A DNA stretch of 64,000 nucleotides from an uncultured bacterium (GTDB lineage: Bacteria; Actinomycetota; Coriobacteriia; Coriobacteriales; Coriobacteriaceae): the NCBI GenBank assembly GCA_905214435.1, contig CAJMMA010000004.1, positions 1 to 64,000 of the forward strand, given 5' to 3'. The notes under the pieces are model-generated. The model saw only the letters and a program-made list of their open reading frames with translations. It was not told the origin of the DNA and ran no database searches. Of the stretch, positions 27,499 through 34,780 are shown one piece after another. The position numbers and the translations under genes were made by a program. Positions within the stretch are counted from its first letter, which is position 1; each line of letters opens with the position of its first letter.

Positions 27499-27561
27499 GC
27501 TTCGGTCAAATGAAAATACTTTACTTAGTTAAAGAAAAGCGTTTTATCAGACGCGTACGGG

Positions 27562-27723
27562 GAGTACAATCTCGTGCATGCGAATCGACGTGCCATCGGC
27601 TTTGATGCCGTTCGCGTGTCCCGTCCGGCTCTACGCTCCGGGCGTGCGACGTTGCGACGCGGTCGGCTTCGGTCTTTGCGTGCGGGTTCGCGAGTATGCA
27701 ACTGTGTATGTAAGGAGCGACAT
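27562..27723 (+). promoter_or_regulatory. Promoter and long leader of the branched-chain aminotransferase gene
   Basis: A -10-like TACAAT lies at about 27565, and roughly 150 bases of GC-rich leader precede the start codon. The frame is open through the leader, but the strong AAGGAG site directly before 27724 marks the real start. The leader contains self-complementary stretches but no recognised riboswitch or leucine-rich attenuator peptide. Confidence 0.35.
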
Positions 27724-28776
27724 ATGACTGTCGAGAAGAAGGATATCGATTGGGGTAGCCTCGGCTTTGGCTACATGAAAACCGATTACAGCTACGAGGC
27801 TCATTGGAAGGATGGCGAGTGGGACGAGGGCGGCCTGACCACCGACCACACCCTGCATGTCTCCGAGTGCGGTGGCATCTTCCATTACTGCCAGGAGGTC
27901 TTTGAGGGCCTGAAGGCCTACACCGCCGAGGATGGCAGCATCGTCTGCTTCCGTCCCGACATGAACGCCGAGCGTATGTACAACTCTGCGCAGCGCCTCG
28001 AGATGCCCCCGTTCCCCAAGGACAAGTTCGTTGAGGCCGTCAAGCAGGTCGTTTCTGCCAACGCCGCCTGGGTTCCGCCCTTCGGTTCCGGCGCGACCCT
28101 GTACGTGCGTCCGTTTATGATCGGCTCCGGTGACGTGATCGGCGTGGCTCCCGCTCCTGAGTACACGTTCCGCATCCTCGTGACCCCGGTCGGTCCGTAC
28201 TTTAAGGGTGGTCTCAAGCCCGTCAAGCTGCGCGTTTCCGAGTACGACCGCGCCGCACCGCACGGCACCGGCAACATCAAGGCTGGCCTCAACTACGCCA
28301 TGTCCCTCAAGCCCACGATGGAGGCCCATCGCGAGGGCTATGCCGAGAACCTGTATCTCGACTCCGAGTCCCGCACCTATGTCGAGGAGACCGGTGGCGC
28401 TAACGTCCTGTTCGTGAAGGAGGACGGCACGCTCGTCGTTCCGCAGTCGCACACTGACTCCATCCTGCCCTCCATCACCCGTCGCTCGCTCGTTCAGGTT
28501 GCTCAGGACCTGGGCATAACCGTCGACCAGCGCCCCGTCGAGTGGGCCGAGGTCAAGGCCGGCACCTTTGTGGAGTGCGGCCTGTGCGGCACCGCCGCCG
28601 TCATCTCCCCGGTGGGCGAGATCGACAATAAGGTTTACGGTGCCGATGAGACCGTGACCTTCCCGGCTGGCTACACCGAGATCGGTCCTGTGATGAAGAA
28701 GCTCCGCGAGACCCTGACCGGCATCCAATCTGGTGCTGTCGAGGATAAGCACGACTGGGTTTACACCGTCGCGTAA
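27724..28776 (+). CDS. ilvE: Branched-chain amino acid aminotransferase
   Basis: This 350-residue cytoplasmic fold-type IV PLP enzyme catalyses the last step of leucine, isoleucine and valine synthesis, or the first step of their breakdown. The PLP lysine is in GTGNIKAGLNYAMS (about residue 190). YVEETGGANVLFV and the GLCGTAAVISPVG loop that binds PLP phosphate are present. The length fits the long BCAT-II-like bacterial group. It is a single gene with AAGGAG upstream, followed by a striking inverted repeat that encloses a terminator. Confidence 0.93.
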   Translation: MTVEKKDIDWGSLGFGYMKTDYSYEAHWKDGEWDEGGLTTDHTLHVSECGGIFHYCQEVFEGLKAYTAEDGSIVCFRPDMNAERMYNSAQRLEMPPFPKDKFVEAVKQVVSANAAWVPPFGSGATLYVRPFMIGSGDVIGVAPAPEYTFRILVTPVGPYFKGGLKPVKLRVSEYDRAAPHGTGNIKAGLNYAMSLKPTMEAHREGYAENLYLDSESRTYVEETGGANVLFVKEDGTLVVPQSHTDSILPSITRRSLVQVAQDLGITVDQRPVEWAEVKAGTFVECGLCGTAAVISPVGEIDNKVYGADETVTFPAGYTEIGPVMKKLRETLTGIQSGAVEDKHDWVYTVA

Positions 28777-28792
28777 GCTGCCATAGCTGTTC

Positions 28793-28917
28793 GGCCCGAG
28801 GGCAACCTTCCTTTCCGGCGCGTCCTCGGACATGAAAGAACCTCCGCTGCGCACTTCGTGCGGCGGAGGTTCTTTCGTCCTGCGGAGTGCGCCGGAAAGG
28901 AAGGTTGCCCTCGGGCC
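28793..28917. repeat. Perfect 29-base inverted repeat enclosing a terminator hairpin
   Basis: The outer arms 28793-28821 and 28889-28917 are exact reverse complements; the left arm includes GGGCAACCTTCCTTTCCGGC. Inside is a second stem, GAAAGAACCTCCGC (28834-28847) with GCGGAGGTTCTTTC (28863-28876), plus a loop stem CGCAC/GTGCG. The inner hairpin probably terminates ilvE. The flanks of the core read GTCCTCGG and CCTGCGGA, as in the element at 33191-33285. Confidence 0.92.
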
Positions 28918-28971
28918 TGCGTTACCTCGGCGCTGCCGTTACGGGCAATATAGATCTGAATTAAAGATGGC

Positions 28972-29002
28972 GCGCGGCCTTTTAGGCCGCGCTTTTGTTT
29001 TG
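28972..29002 (+). terminator. Second terminator-like hairpin downstream of ilvE
   Basis: GCGCGGCC (28972) pairs with GGCCGCGC (28985) around TTTTA, followed by TTTTGTTTTGG. It lies 195 bases past ilvE, with no gene between, and may be a back-up terminator. Confidence 0.75.
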
Positions 29003-29029
29003 GTTCGCGCCATGTGGGGGTGGTGGCGA

Positions 29030-29232
29030 CGTGCATTTTTGCGAGTATTCTGCAATCGAAGGCCCCTGCATACCGGCCTCGGGCAAAAAATCGGGATTTC
29101 TCGATGTTTTCTACGAATGATGGGCGGGGTTATGGGCTGACAGCGTTTGATTTGCAGGGATATTTGCGCTCTTTGGCATTTATCGCGGCGCCCGAAGCCC
29201 TTGGTTATGTTGAATACTCCTAAAAATGCACG
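29030..29232. mobile_element. MITE-like element of about 203 bases with imperfect 21-base terminal inverted repeats
   Basis: The left end (29030-29050) begins CGTGCATTTTTGCGAGTATT and the right end (29212-29232), reverse complemented, begins CGTGCATTTTTAGGAGTATT. They match at 19 of 21 positions. The interior is more AT-rich than its surroundings and has no convincing gene, though a 69-codon frame crosses it. No clear target-site duplication was identified. It lies in the 561 bases between ilvE and lemA. Confidence 0.5.
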
Positions 29233-29262
29233 GCACTTAGAGGGGGACCTTCGCGAAAAAGG

Positions 29263-29301
29263 AAACCGCCCCGTCGAAGTATGCATTCGACAGGGCGGTT
29301 T
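29263..29301 (-). terminator. Terminator for the lemA-type gene
   Basis: AAACCGCCC pairs with GGGCGGTTT, with extra TCGA pairing inside. Read on the minus strand it is followed by CCTTTTT. Confidence 0.8.
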
Positions 29302-29337
29302 ATGCATTTGGCCGATTAAAGATGCGCTGTCAAACTA

Positions 29338-29889
29338 CTAGAACTTGACGGTCGGGGCCTGGCGGGCTGCTTCGGCGGCCTCGAAGCCCTGGCGCTCCTT
29401 AAACTGGAAGATGCCGGCAAAGATGACAGCCGGGAACGTCTGGATGGCGTTGTTGTAGCTGAGCACGCAGTCGTTGTAGCTCTGGCGTGCATAGCTAATC
29501 TTGTTCTCGGTATCCTCGAGCGATGCCTGCAGCTGCGTAAAGTTAGTGTTTGCCTTAAGATCGGGATAGGCCTCGGCTACGGCGAAGAGCTGGCGCAGCG
29601 CACCGGTCAGCACGTTGTCGGCTTCCATCTTGGCCTCGGGCGTGGTGGCCTTGACGGCGGTGTTGCGCGCGCTGATCACGGCGGAGAGCGTCTCCTGCTC
29701 GTGCTTGGCGTAGCCCTTGACGGTCTCGACCAGGTTGGGGATCAGGTCGTTGCGGCGCTGCAGCTGCGTATCGATGTTCTGCCAGGCGTTATCGATGCGG
29801 TTACGCTTGGTGACCATGTTGTTGTAGATGCCGGCGATGGCGCAGACAATCACAATGACAACAACGATGCCGATGATGACGGTAATCAT
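29338..29889 (-). CDS. LemA-family membrane protein
   Basis: This 183-residue protein has one N-terminal membrane segment (about residues 3-23). A helical domain follows with the family pattern NRIDNAWQNIDTQLQRRNDLIPNLVETVKGYA and, near the end, YNDCVLSYNNAIQTFPAVIFA. LemA proteins occur in many bacteria, and their biochemical role is unclear; some are linked to surface signalling or antigen display. It is transcribed alone and ends at a hairpin terminator. A TetR-like regulator lies divergently upstream. Confidence 0.92.
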   Translation of the reverse strand: MITVIIGIVVVIVIVCAIAGIYNNMVTKRNRIDNAWQNIDTQLQRRNDLIPNLVETVKGYAKHEQETLSAVISARNTAVKATTPEAKMEADNVLTGALRQLFAVAEAYPDLKANTNFTQLQASLEDTENKISYARQSYNDCVLSYNNAIQTFPAVIFAGIFQFKERQGFEAAEAARQAPTVKF

Positions 29890-30088
29890 GATGTCTCCGT
29901 TTCGAATGGCCGCGGCGGCATGCGCCAGCTGCCGTTGGTATAACGCTACTAGTATACCCGCAACGTTTTGCCGTGCCGAACTTTCCGGTAAGCGTTATGT
30001 TTTCGGCGGGGTCGGCACCGGGGTAAAACGCGCGAGGTACAGGTGTAAGATATGCGACAGATTGACGAGTGTTGTCTTTGCCCTGAGG

Positions 30089-30685
30089 ATGGCGATACCA
30101 GTGGACCTTCGCATTAAGAAAACCTACCGTGCCCTGTTCGATGCTTTCACCGAGCTTCTCGAGGAGCATCGTTTTGAGGACCTGACGGTTGCCATGCTGT
30201 GCGACCGCGCCATGATTCGCCGCACGACGTTCTACAAGCACTTTCGCGACAAGAACGATTACTTTGCCTTTTATATCGATGAGCTCATGTCCGGCTTGCC
30301 GCAAAAACAGCCCGATGAGGCCGGCACAGTGTCTGCCGAGGACGTGCGCGCGCTCCGGCACGCGATTTTGGACGATGCCATGGACCTGATTCTGGCCCAT
30401 GAGCAGCTCATGGACAACATTTTGGCGAGCAGCATGTCGGGAATGCTGACCGACGTTATTTGCGACCGTATTGCCCGCTCCATCCGCGAGCGTGTGATGA
30501 ACGTGCTTGCCGAGGATGCCCTGGCCCCCGTGTCACTCGAGACGACGTCTGAGTTTGTCGCCGGCGGTATTATTCGACTTTTCACGATATGGTGGGAATC
30601 GGGCCACGATCTTGAGCGTCGACCCGAGATGGCCGACGTGGTCGATGCGCTGTTTGAGCGGACCATGACACCGGTGCATCACTAA
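30089..30685 (+). CDS. TetR-like transcriptional regulator
   Basis: This 198-residue regulator has an N-terminal TetR-type helix-turn-helix: IKKTYRALFDAFTELLEEHR, then FEDLTVAMLCDRAMIRRTTF and YKHFRDKNDYF. A helical C-terminal domain follows. The pattern fits the TetR/AcrR group that includes dihydroxyacetone kinase-type and YxaF-like regulators. The start is uncertain: ATG at 30089 sits very close to CTGAGG, while GTG at 30101 lies 12 bases after it and begins the conserved part. It may control the divergent lemA gene or act elsewhere. Confidence 0.8.
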   Translation: MAIPVDLRIKKTYRALFDAFTELLEEHRFEDLTVAMLCDRAMIRRTTFYKHFRDKNDYFAFYIDELMSGLPQKQPDEAGTVSAEDVRALRHAILDDAMDLILAHEQLMDNILASSMSGMLTDVICDRIARSIRERVMNVLAEDALAPVSLETTSEFVAGGIIRLFTIWWESGHDLERRPEMADVVDALFERTMTPVHH

Positions 30686-30688
30686 AAG

Positions 30689-30778
30689 TGGCGGAGAGAG
30701 GGGGATTCGAACCCCCGGAACGCTCTCGCGCTCAACGGTTTTCAAGACCGCCGCATTCAACCGCTCTGCCATCTCTCC
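30689..30778 (-). tRNA. tRNA-Ser (anticodon TGA)
   Basis: The minus strand folds as a class II tRNA. The acceptor GGAGAGA (from 30778) pairs with TCTCTCC, followed by discriminator G and an encoded CCA ending at 30689. The anticodon loop CTTGAAA gives TGA, the variable arm is long, as in serine tRNAs, and the T arm is GGGGGTTCGAATCCCCC. It reads UCA and other UCN codons. Confidence 0.95.
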
Positions 30779-30829
30779 GTGAGTCGTAATGATAGCATCG
30801 TTTTGAATTTGCAACAGGGAAGGCGAACG

Positions 30830-32611
30830 ATGACGATCACCGAAATCGACGAGAAGTTCATGCGCGAGGCGCTGGCCGAGGCGCGAGCCGCCGCGGCGGT
30901 GGGCGAGGTGCCCATCGGAGCCGTAGTGGTGCGCGACGGCGAGATCGTCGCGAGGGCGCACAATCGGCGCGAGCTCGACCAGGACCCTTCGGCGCATGCA
31001 GAGTTCGCGGCCCTGTGCGCCGCTGCCCAGGCGCTTGGCCGCTGGCGCCTTTCCGACTGTACGGTCTACGTGACGCTCGAACCCTGCTGCATGTGTGCGG
31101 GACTTATGGTCAACGCGCGCGTGGGGCGCTGCGTGTATGGCGCGGCCGATGCCAAGGCCGGCGCACTGGGTTCGCTGTATGACCTGAATGCCGACTCGCG
31201 CCTGAATCATCGGTTTAACGTGACGGCTGGCGTGCTGGCAGACGAGTGTCGTGAGGTGTTGAGCAACTATTTTGCCGGTTTGCGCGGTGCGGATGGCGTC
31301 GGTTGCGGCTGCGGTGCAAACCTTGAGGCGCATGTCGCCCACGCCGAGGCCCTTGCTGACGGCGAGGATCTTGCCGGCGAGACGCTCGACTTTGGTCCCG
31401 TGCAGCGCCGGCCTCGCCGTGTGCTGTTGGCGATTGATTCCTTTAAGGGCAGCGTGTCGAGTGCGCGGGCGGAGGCGGCGGTTGCCGAAGGCGTGCGCCG
31501 CGTTTGGCCCGATGCCGAGGTGTGCACATTGCCGCTGGCAGATGGCGGCGAGGGAACGCTCGACGCCGTTGCCGCCTGCGGTGGCGAGCTTGTGACCTGC
31601 GAGGTTGCAGGTCCCTTGGGCGAGCGTGTGCCTGCCCGGATGCTGGCTGATGTCGAGCGCGAGTCCGCGGTCATCGAGATGGCCGAGGCGGCCGGCATTG
31701 GGTATTCGCCTTGCACGGAGTCGTCGGCGCTTGCGGCTTCGACCTATGGCGTGGGCGAACTGATGCTTCATGCGGTTCGCGCGGGTGCAAAGACTATCTA
31801 TATTGGCTTGGGCGGCAGCGCCACCAACGACGGCGGCGCCGGCATGCTGCAGACGCTGGGCGCGCGTGTGGTCGATGATCGGGGCTGCGATGTCGCCCCC
31901 GGTCTTGCCGGCCTTGAGCAGGTGGCGAGCGTTGATTTGGCGCCAGCGCTTCAGGCTTTGGATGGCGCTCATATCGTTGTGCTTTCGGATGTCGAGAATC
32001 CGCTCGTAGGGCGTCGGGGCGCATTGGCGGTGTTTGGCGGGCAGAAAGGCTTGCCGACGGGTGACGCCGAGGCGCTGAGCAGGTGCGACAGCTGGATGGT
32101 CGGCTACGGTCGTCTGCTCGATACGGCAATTGTCGAGGCTCGGGCCCAGGGGTTGTTGCGCACACCCGAGGGCGCACGGACATTTGGCTCGGTGCTCGGC
32201 GTGCCCGGAGCGGGCGCTGCCGGTGGCTTGGGCGCGGCGTTACTGGCGCTCGGTGCGGAGCTACGCTCGGGCGTGGAGACGGTGCTCGATCTGATTGGGT
32301 TTGACGAACATGTGCGCGATGTCGACCTGGTCATAACGGGCGAGGGCAATATGGACGAGCAATCTGCCGCCGGCAAAGCGCCGGTGGGTGTGGCCCGCCG
32401 TGCCAAGCGATATGGCAAGCCGGTGGCCGCTGTCGTGGGCGGTCGCGCCGACAACCTGGATGCGGTGTACGAGCAGGGCATCGACCTTGTCCTGCCGATC
32501 TGTCGCAAGCCCATGGACCTGGAGCGGGCGCTCGATCCGCAAGAAGCTGCAACCAACCTCATCTGCGCCGGCGAGTCTGCCGCGCGAGCCTACGACCTTG
32601 GCCGCCTCTAA
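30830..32611 (+). CDS. Fusion of tRNA adenosine deaminase (TadA) and glycerate kinase (GarK type)
   Basis: This 593-residue two-enzyme protein starts from the ATG after GGGAAGGCG. Residues 1 to about 150 are TadA, which makes inosine at position 34 of tRNA-Arg(ACG). The catalytic HAE is His56/Glu58, and the zinc motif PCCMC has Cys86 and Cys89. After a linker of about 45 residues, a complete glycerate kinase begins near residue 195 (LLAIDSFKGSVSS, LADGGEGT, GLGGSATNDGGAG, ITGEGNMDEQS), which phosphorylates D-glycerate. There is no stop or frameshift between them. Both halves keep their catalytic residues. Confidence 0.9.
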   Translation: MTITEIDEKFMREALAEARAAAAVGEVPIGAVVVRDGEIVARAHNRRELDQDPSAHAEFAALCAAAQALGRWRLSDCTVYVTLEPCCMCAGLMVNARVGRCVYGAADAKAGALGSLYDLNADSRLNHRFNVTAGVLADECREVLSNYFAGLRGADGVGCGCGANLEAHVAHAEALADGEDLAGETLDFGPVQRRPRRVLLAIDSFKGSVSSARAEAAVAEGVRRVWPDAEVCTLPLADGGEGTLDAVAACGGELVTCEVAGPLGERVPARMLADVERESAVIEMAEAAGIGYSPCTESSALAASTYGVGELMLHAVRAGAKTIYIGLGGSATNDGGAGMLQTLGARVVDDRGCDVAPGLAGLEQVASVDLAPALQALDGAHIVVLSDVENPLVGRRGALAVFGGQKGLPTGDAEALSRCDSWMVGYGRLLDTAIVEARAQGLLRTPEGARTFGSVLGVPGAGAAGGLGAALLALGAELRSGVETVLDLIGFDEHVRDVDLVITGEGNMDEQSAAGKAPVGVARRAKRYGKPVAAVVGGRADNLDAVYEQGIDLVLPICRKPMDLERALDPQEAATNLICAGESAARAYDLGRL

Positions 32612-32628
32612 AACCAATCCCTCCCCAA

Positions 32629-32697
32629 TAACTTGCGGTGAAATACGGAGTGTTTTTGCCTTTAAGGCGCCAATTCAGTCCGTATTCCACCGCAACT
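32629..32697. repeat. Hairpin repeat family A, copy 2
   Basis: AACTTGCGGTGAAATACGGA pairs with TCCGTATTCCACCGCAACTT with a few mismatches. GCC-TTTAA-GGC forms an inner stem. It lies just after the TadA-kinase fusion and may end its transcript. Confidence 0.75.
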
Positions 32698-32766
32698 TCG
32701 TGAATGGCCATCCGAGGCTGGTCGCCTTGTGCTTTGGGTCGGACCGTCTGCCATGAAATGCGGTAA

Positions 32767-32892
32767 TCTACTACGTTAAACCGGTCACCCTCGACCATCC
32801 CGGAATTTGCAAAAACAAAACCGCAGGTAGAGAGCTTGCCGATTTCCGAAAAAGCCGGCTATGGTCGACCCCTGCGACCTAAACGTAGTAGA
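32767..32892. repeat. Imperfect inverted repeat with TCTACTACGTT ends
   Basis: TCTACTACGTTAAACCGGTC at 32767 and the reverse complement of 32861-32892 (TCTACTACGTTTAGGTCGCA) share their outer 11 bases and an inner TCGACCAT. The enclosed 62 bases have no gene. The element is part of the 441 bases between the TadA fusion and the SRP RNA. Confidence 0.6.
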
Positions 32893-32927
32893 TAGGCCCT
32901 TTTCGTGGCGCAACGTCAGACCAGTCT

Positions 32928-33009
32928 ATTTGGGACGGGGCTTTCTTGACTACTTTCGCCAATCTGATGCCCCCAGTCAAAAAGTAGTCAAAAAAGCCCC
33001 GTCCCAAAT
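32928..33009. repeat. Long hairpin with 29-base arms just upstream of the SRP RNA promoter
   Basis: The left arm (32928-32956), beginning ATTTGGGACGGGGCTTTCTT, and the right arm (32981-33009) match at 28 of 29 positions around a 24-base loop. It ends nine bases before the -35 box of the SRP RNA promoter and could isolate that promoter from upstream transcription. Confidence 0.85.
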
Positions 33010-33017
33010 TAGCTGTC

Positions 33018-33046
33018 TTGCCCCATCGGGCGGGAGCAGGTAAGAT
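33018..33046 (+). promoter_or_regulatory. Promoter of the SRP RNA gene
   Basis: The -35 box TTGCCC (33018-33023), a spacer of exactly 17 bases and the -10 box TAAGAT (33041-33046) place the start of transcription near 33053. Confidence 0.75.
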
Positions 33047-33052
33047 ATACCG

Positions 33053-33165
33053 AGCGCCTAGCGCGTTCGATGGGTTCGGATGACGACATGTTCCGAATCT
33101 GGTCAGGTCCGGAAGGAAGCAGCCATAAGGAGCCTCTGTCGGGCATCCGAATCCATCGAGCGCAC
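33053..33165 (+). ncRNA. ffs: Bacterial small signal recognition particle RNA (4.5S RNA)
   Basis: GGTCAGGTCCGGAAGGAAGC (33101) carries the conserved Ffh-binding tetraloop and asymmetric loop of SRP domain IV. A long closing stem is visible: GCGTTCGATGG and TTCGGATG pair with CATCCGAA and CCATCGAGCGC. With Ffh, this RNA targets nascent membrane proteins. The ends are estimated from the promoter and from the GCGC-ACGG-GCGC-TTTTTT stem at about 33160-33177, which probably terminates it. Confidence 0.93.
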
Positions 33166-33190
33166 GGGCGCTTTTTTGGTGCCGCGATGC

Positions 33191-33285
33191 GGTCCCGGTG
33201 CCGGCGGGCTGTTTGGTGTCTCGCTGGTCCTCGGCTTTGCCTGCGGGATCGCTCGACTACCAAACAGCCCGCCGGCACCGGGACC
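33191..33285. repeat. Perfect 27-base inverted repeat after the SRP RNA
   Basis: The arms 33191-33217 and 33259-33285 are exact reverse complements (GGTCCCGGTGCCGGCGGGCT, then GTTTGGT). The 41-base core contains GGTCCTCGGCTTTGCCTGCG, resembling the core edges of the element at 28793-28917. The remaining bases up to 33511 hold the start of the tandem duplication (33325) and a terminator. Confidence 0.92.
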
Positions 33286-33428
33286 ACTTCGTCCAAAAAA
33301 CACCCGTAAAGGCGCGTTAGCCTAATTAAATCTATCCCTTAAGGAATGCTGCTCGTTGGCATTGTTTGGAGCGCGGTGGCGATGTGCTTCAAGAGACAGT
33401 GGCATTACCATTTGTTTTTACAAGTAAA

Positions 33429-33468
33429 GAGGCCCGTTTCCCTGGGTTGGGGAAACGGGCCTCCTTTT
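33429..33468. terminator. Terminator of the first coiled-coil surface-protein gene
   Basis: GAGGCCCGTTTCC (33429) pairs perfectly with GGAAACGGGCCTC (33451). It is T-rich on both sides: CTTTT on plus and TTTACTT on minus. Confidence 0.88.
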
Positions 33469-33511
33469 GTCGCTGGGCTTGTGGATTGGTGAAGGCAGAA
33501 TGCTCTGTCGG

Positions 33512-34477
33512 CTATTTTGAGTTCTTGATGCGGCGTGTAGCTGTGGCGGTTATTCCGAACCCTGCGGCGGCGATTCCTGCGAGTACGATTGCACTAGGCG
33601 TCGTGTCGCCCGTATTTGCAAGCTTGCCGTCTGCATTTGCTTGCTTGGTGGAGCTCGATGGAGCGTATTTGCCGGTCGCGGGCGAGCTGGCGGGCTGTGC
33701 CGTTTCGGCCGGCTGCGCTGAGCTGGAGGGTTTTGTCGTCTCGGCGGGTTTCGCTATCTCGGGCGAGGCGGCCTTGTCTGCCGCGGCTTTCGCCTCTTCG
33801 TATGCCTTGCAGGCGTCGTCATAGGCCGCTTGCGCCTTTTCCAAATCGCCGAGGAGCGCATCTCGCTTGGCTACGTCCTCATCGATGTGGGCTTTGGCTT
33901 CCTCTGCCTCACTTTCGAAATACTGAACCTGTCTTTCCTGGCTTTCGAGCCGGCGTTGGCAGTGGTGAAGATCATCTTCACAAGATTTTTCTCGCCTTTC
34001 TGCCGACATGATCTCACTTCGCAACTGCTTAATAGTTTCGTTAGAAGCTCCGTCGTCGATTGCCTTATTTAATTCTGCCTGAAGGCCGCTTGTCCGGTTG
34101 TGGGCCTCATCGTATTTGGCTTGGGCTGCATCGACGTTCGCTTGCATGGCGGGAAGGGGTTCCCTCCGTTTGGCGGCTTCCGTCACCACCATGTCGTAGA
34201 TCTCTTGAAATGCGGCAATGTCATCATCGATTTCCGCAAGTTTCTCGGGACTTGCGGCGTCTTTTGCGGCCTCGAGGTTTTTGAGCGCTTCCTGCATGGC
34301 TGCATACGCTTTTTCTTTTGCGGCGGCCGCATCTTCCGTCTGCAAGGCAACTGCACCGGTGGGGGAACTGGTTTCTGCCGCGATCGCCGTTGCGGGGGCG
34401 ATTCCCGCGATAAGTGCCGCGGAAAGGGCGATGCCCAAGGTTGTTCGTCTTGCTCTTCTCGCGAGAATGTCGTTCAT
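33512..34477 (-). CDS. Coiled-coil surface protein with LANTG sorting signal
   Basis: This 321-residue exported protein has a long signal peptide (about 1-34, ending AIAAE), an Ala/Glu/Lys-rich region of about 200 residues predicted to form a long coiled coil, and a Pro/Ser/Thr/Ala linker (about 240-285). LANTG (286-290) follows, with a hydrophobic stretch and RRIKNSK. This is a sortase substrate. LAxTG rather than LPxTG is the motif of class E sortases known from high-GC Actinobacteria. The protein would project from the wall as a stalk. It is the tandem paralogue of the gene at 34781. Binding function is unknown. Confidence 0.85.
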   Translation of the reverse strand: MNDILARRARRTTLGIALSAALIAGIAPATAIAAETSSPTGAVALQTEDAAAAKEKAYAAMQEALKNLEAAKDAASPEKLAEIDDDIAAFQEIYDMVVTEAAKRREPLPAMQANVDAAQAKYDEAHNRTSGLQAELNKAIDDGASNETIKQLRSEIMSAERREKSCEDDLHHCQRRLESQERQVQYFESEAEEAKAHIDEDVAKRDALLGDLEKAQAAYDDACKAYEEAKAAADKAASPEIAKPAETTKPSSSAQPAETAQPASSPATGKYAPSSSTKQANADGKLANTGDTTPSAIVLAGIAAAGFGITATATRRIKNSK

Positions 34478-34590
34478 CTCGGCACCTCATTTCAAGGGTC
34501 GGCGACTAACTTGGTAGCACTAATGTAAGTATATCAGGCGGTTTGCCCGCCATTGATCGGGCGCGCGCGTATATCCTTTGATTAACAGCC
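34478..34590 (-). promoter_or_regulatory. Upstream region of the first surface-protein gene
   Basis: It contains the GAGGTGCCGAG ribosome site and an AT-containing tract TAATGTAAGTATAT. An almost identical tract precedes the paralogue (35849-35915), so both genes probably share the same control. The rest of the 303 bases up to 34780 is the start of the second duplication unit and its terminator. Confidence 0.45.
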
Positions 34591-34698
34591 ATTAAATCTA
34601 TCCCTTAAGGAACGCGGCTTGCTAGTGTTGTCTGGGCATTGATGGCTGCGCGGTTCAAGAGACGGCGACATTACCATCTGTGGCTTTTTTCAAGTAAA

Positions 34699-34738
34699 GA
34701 GGCCCGTTTCCCTGGGTTGGGGAAACGGGCCTCTTTTG
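34699..34738. terminator. Terminator of the second coiled-coil surface-protein gene
   Basis: It has the same stem as at 33429 (GAGGCCCGTTTCC with GGAAACGGGCCTC), followed by TTTTG on plus and TTTACTTG on minus. Confidence 0.88.
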
Positions 34739-34780
34739 TCTCTGGGTTTGTGGATTGGCGAAGGTAGTATGCTCTGGCAG

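Noticed and set aside
27574..27723. N-terminal extension of the branched-chain aminotransferase
   Set aside because: The extension is Arg-rich and unlike the family. A strong ribosome site directly precedes the ATG at 27724.
29014..29223. 69-residue plus-strand protein between ilvE and lemA
   Set aside because: It lies inside the MITE-like element, with no good ribosome site and no recognisable composition.
33070..33325. Small proteins overlapping the SRP RNA and the following inverted repeat
   Set aside because: Several frames of 60-95 codons are open, but they follow the RNA and palindrome structure and lack ribosome sites.
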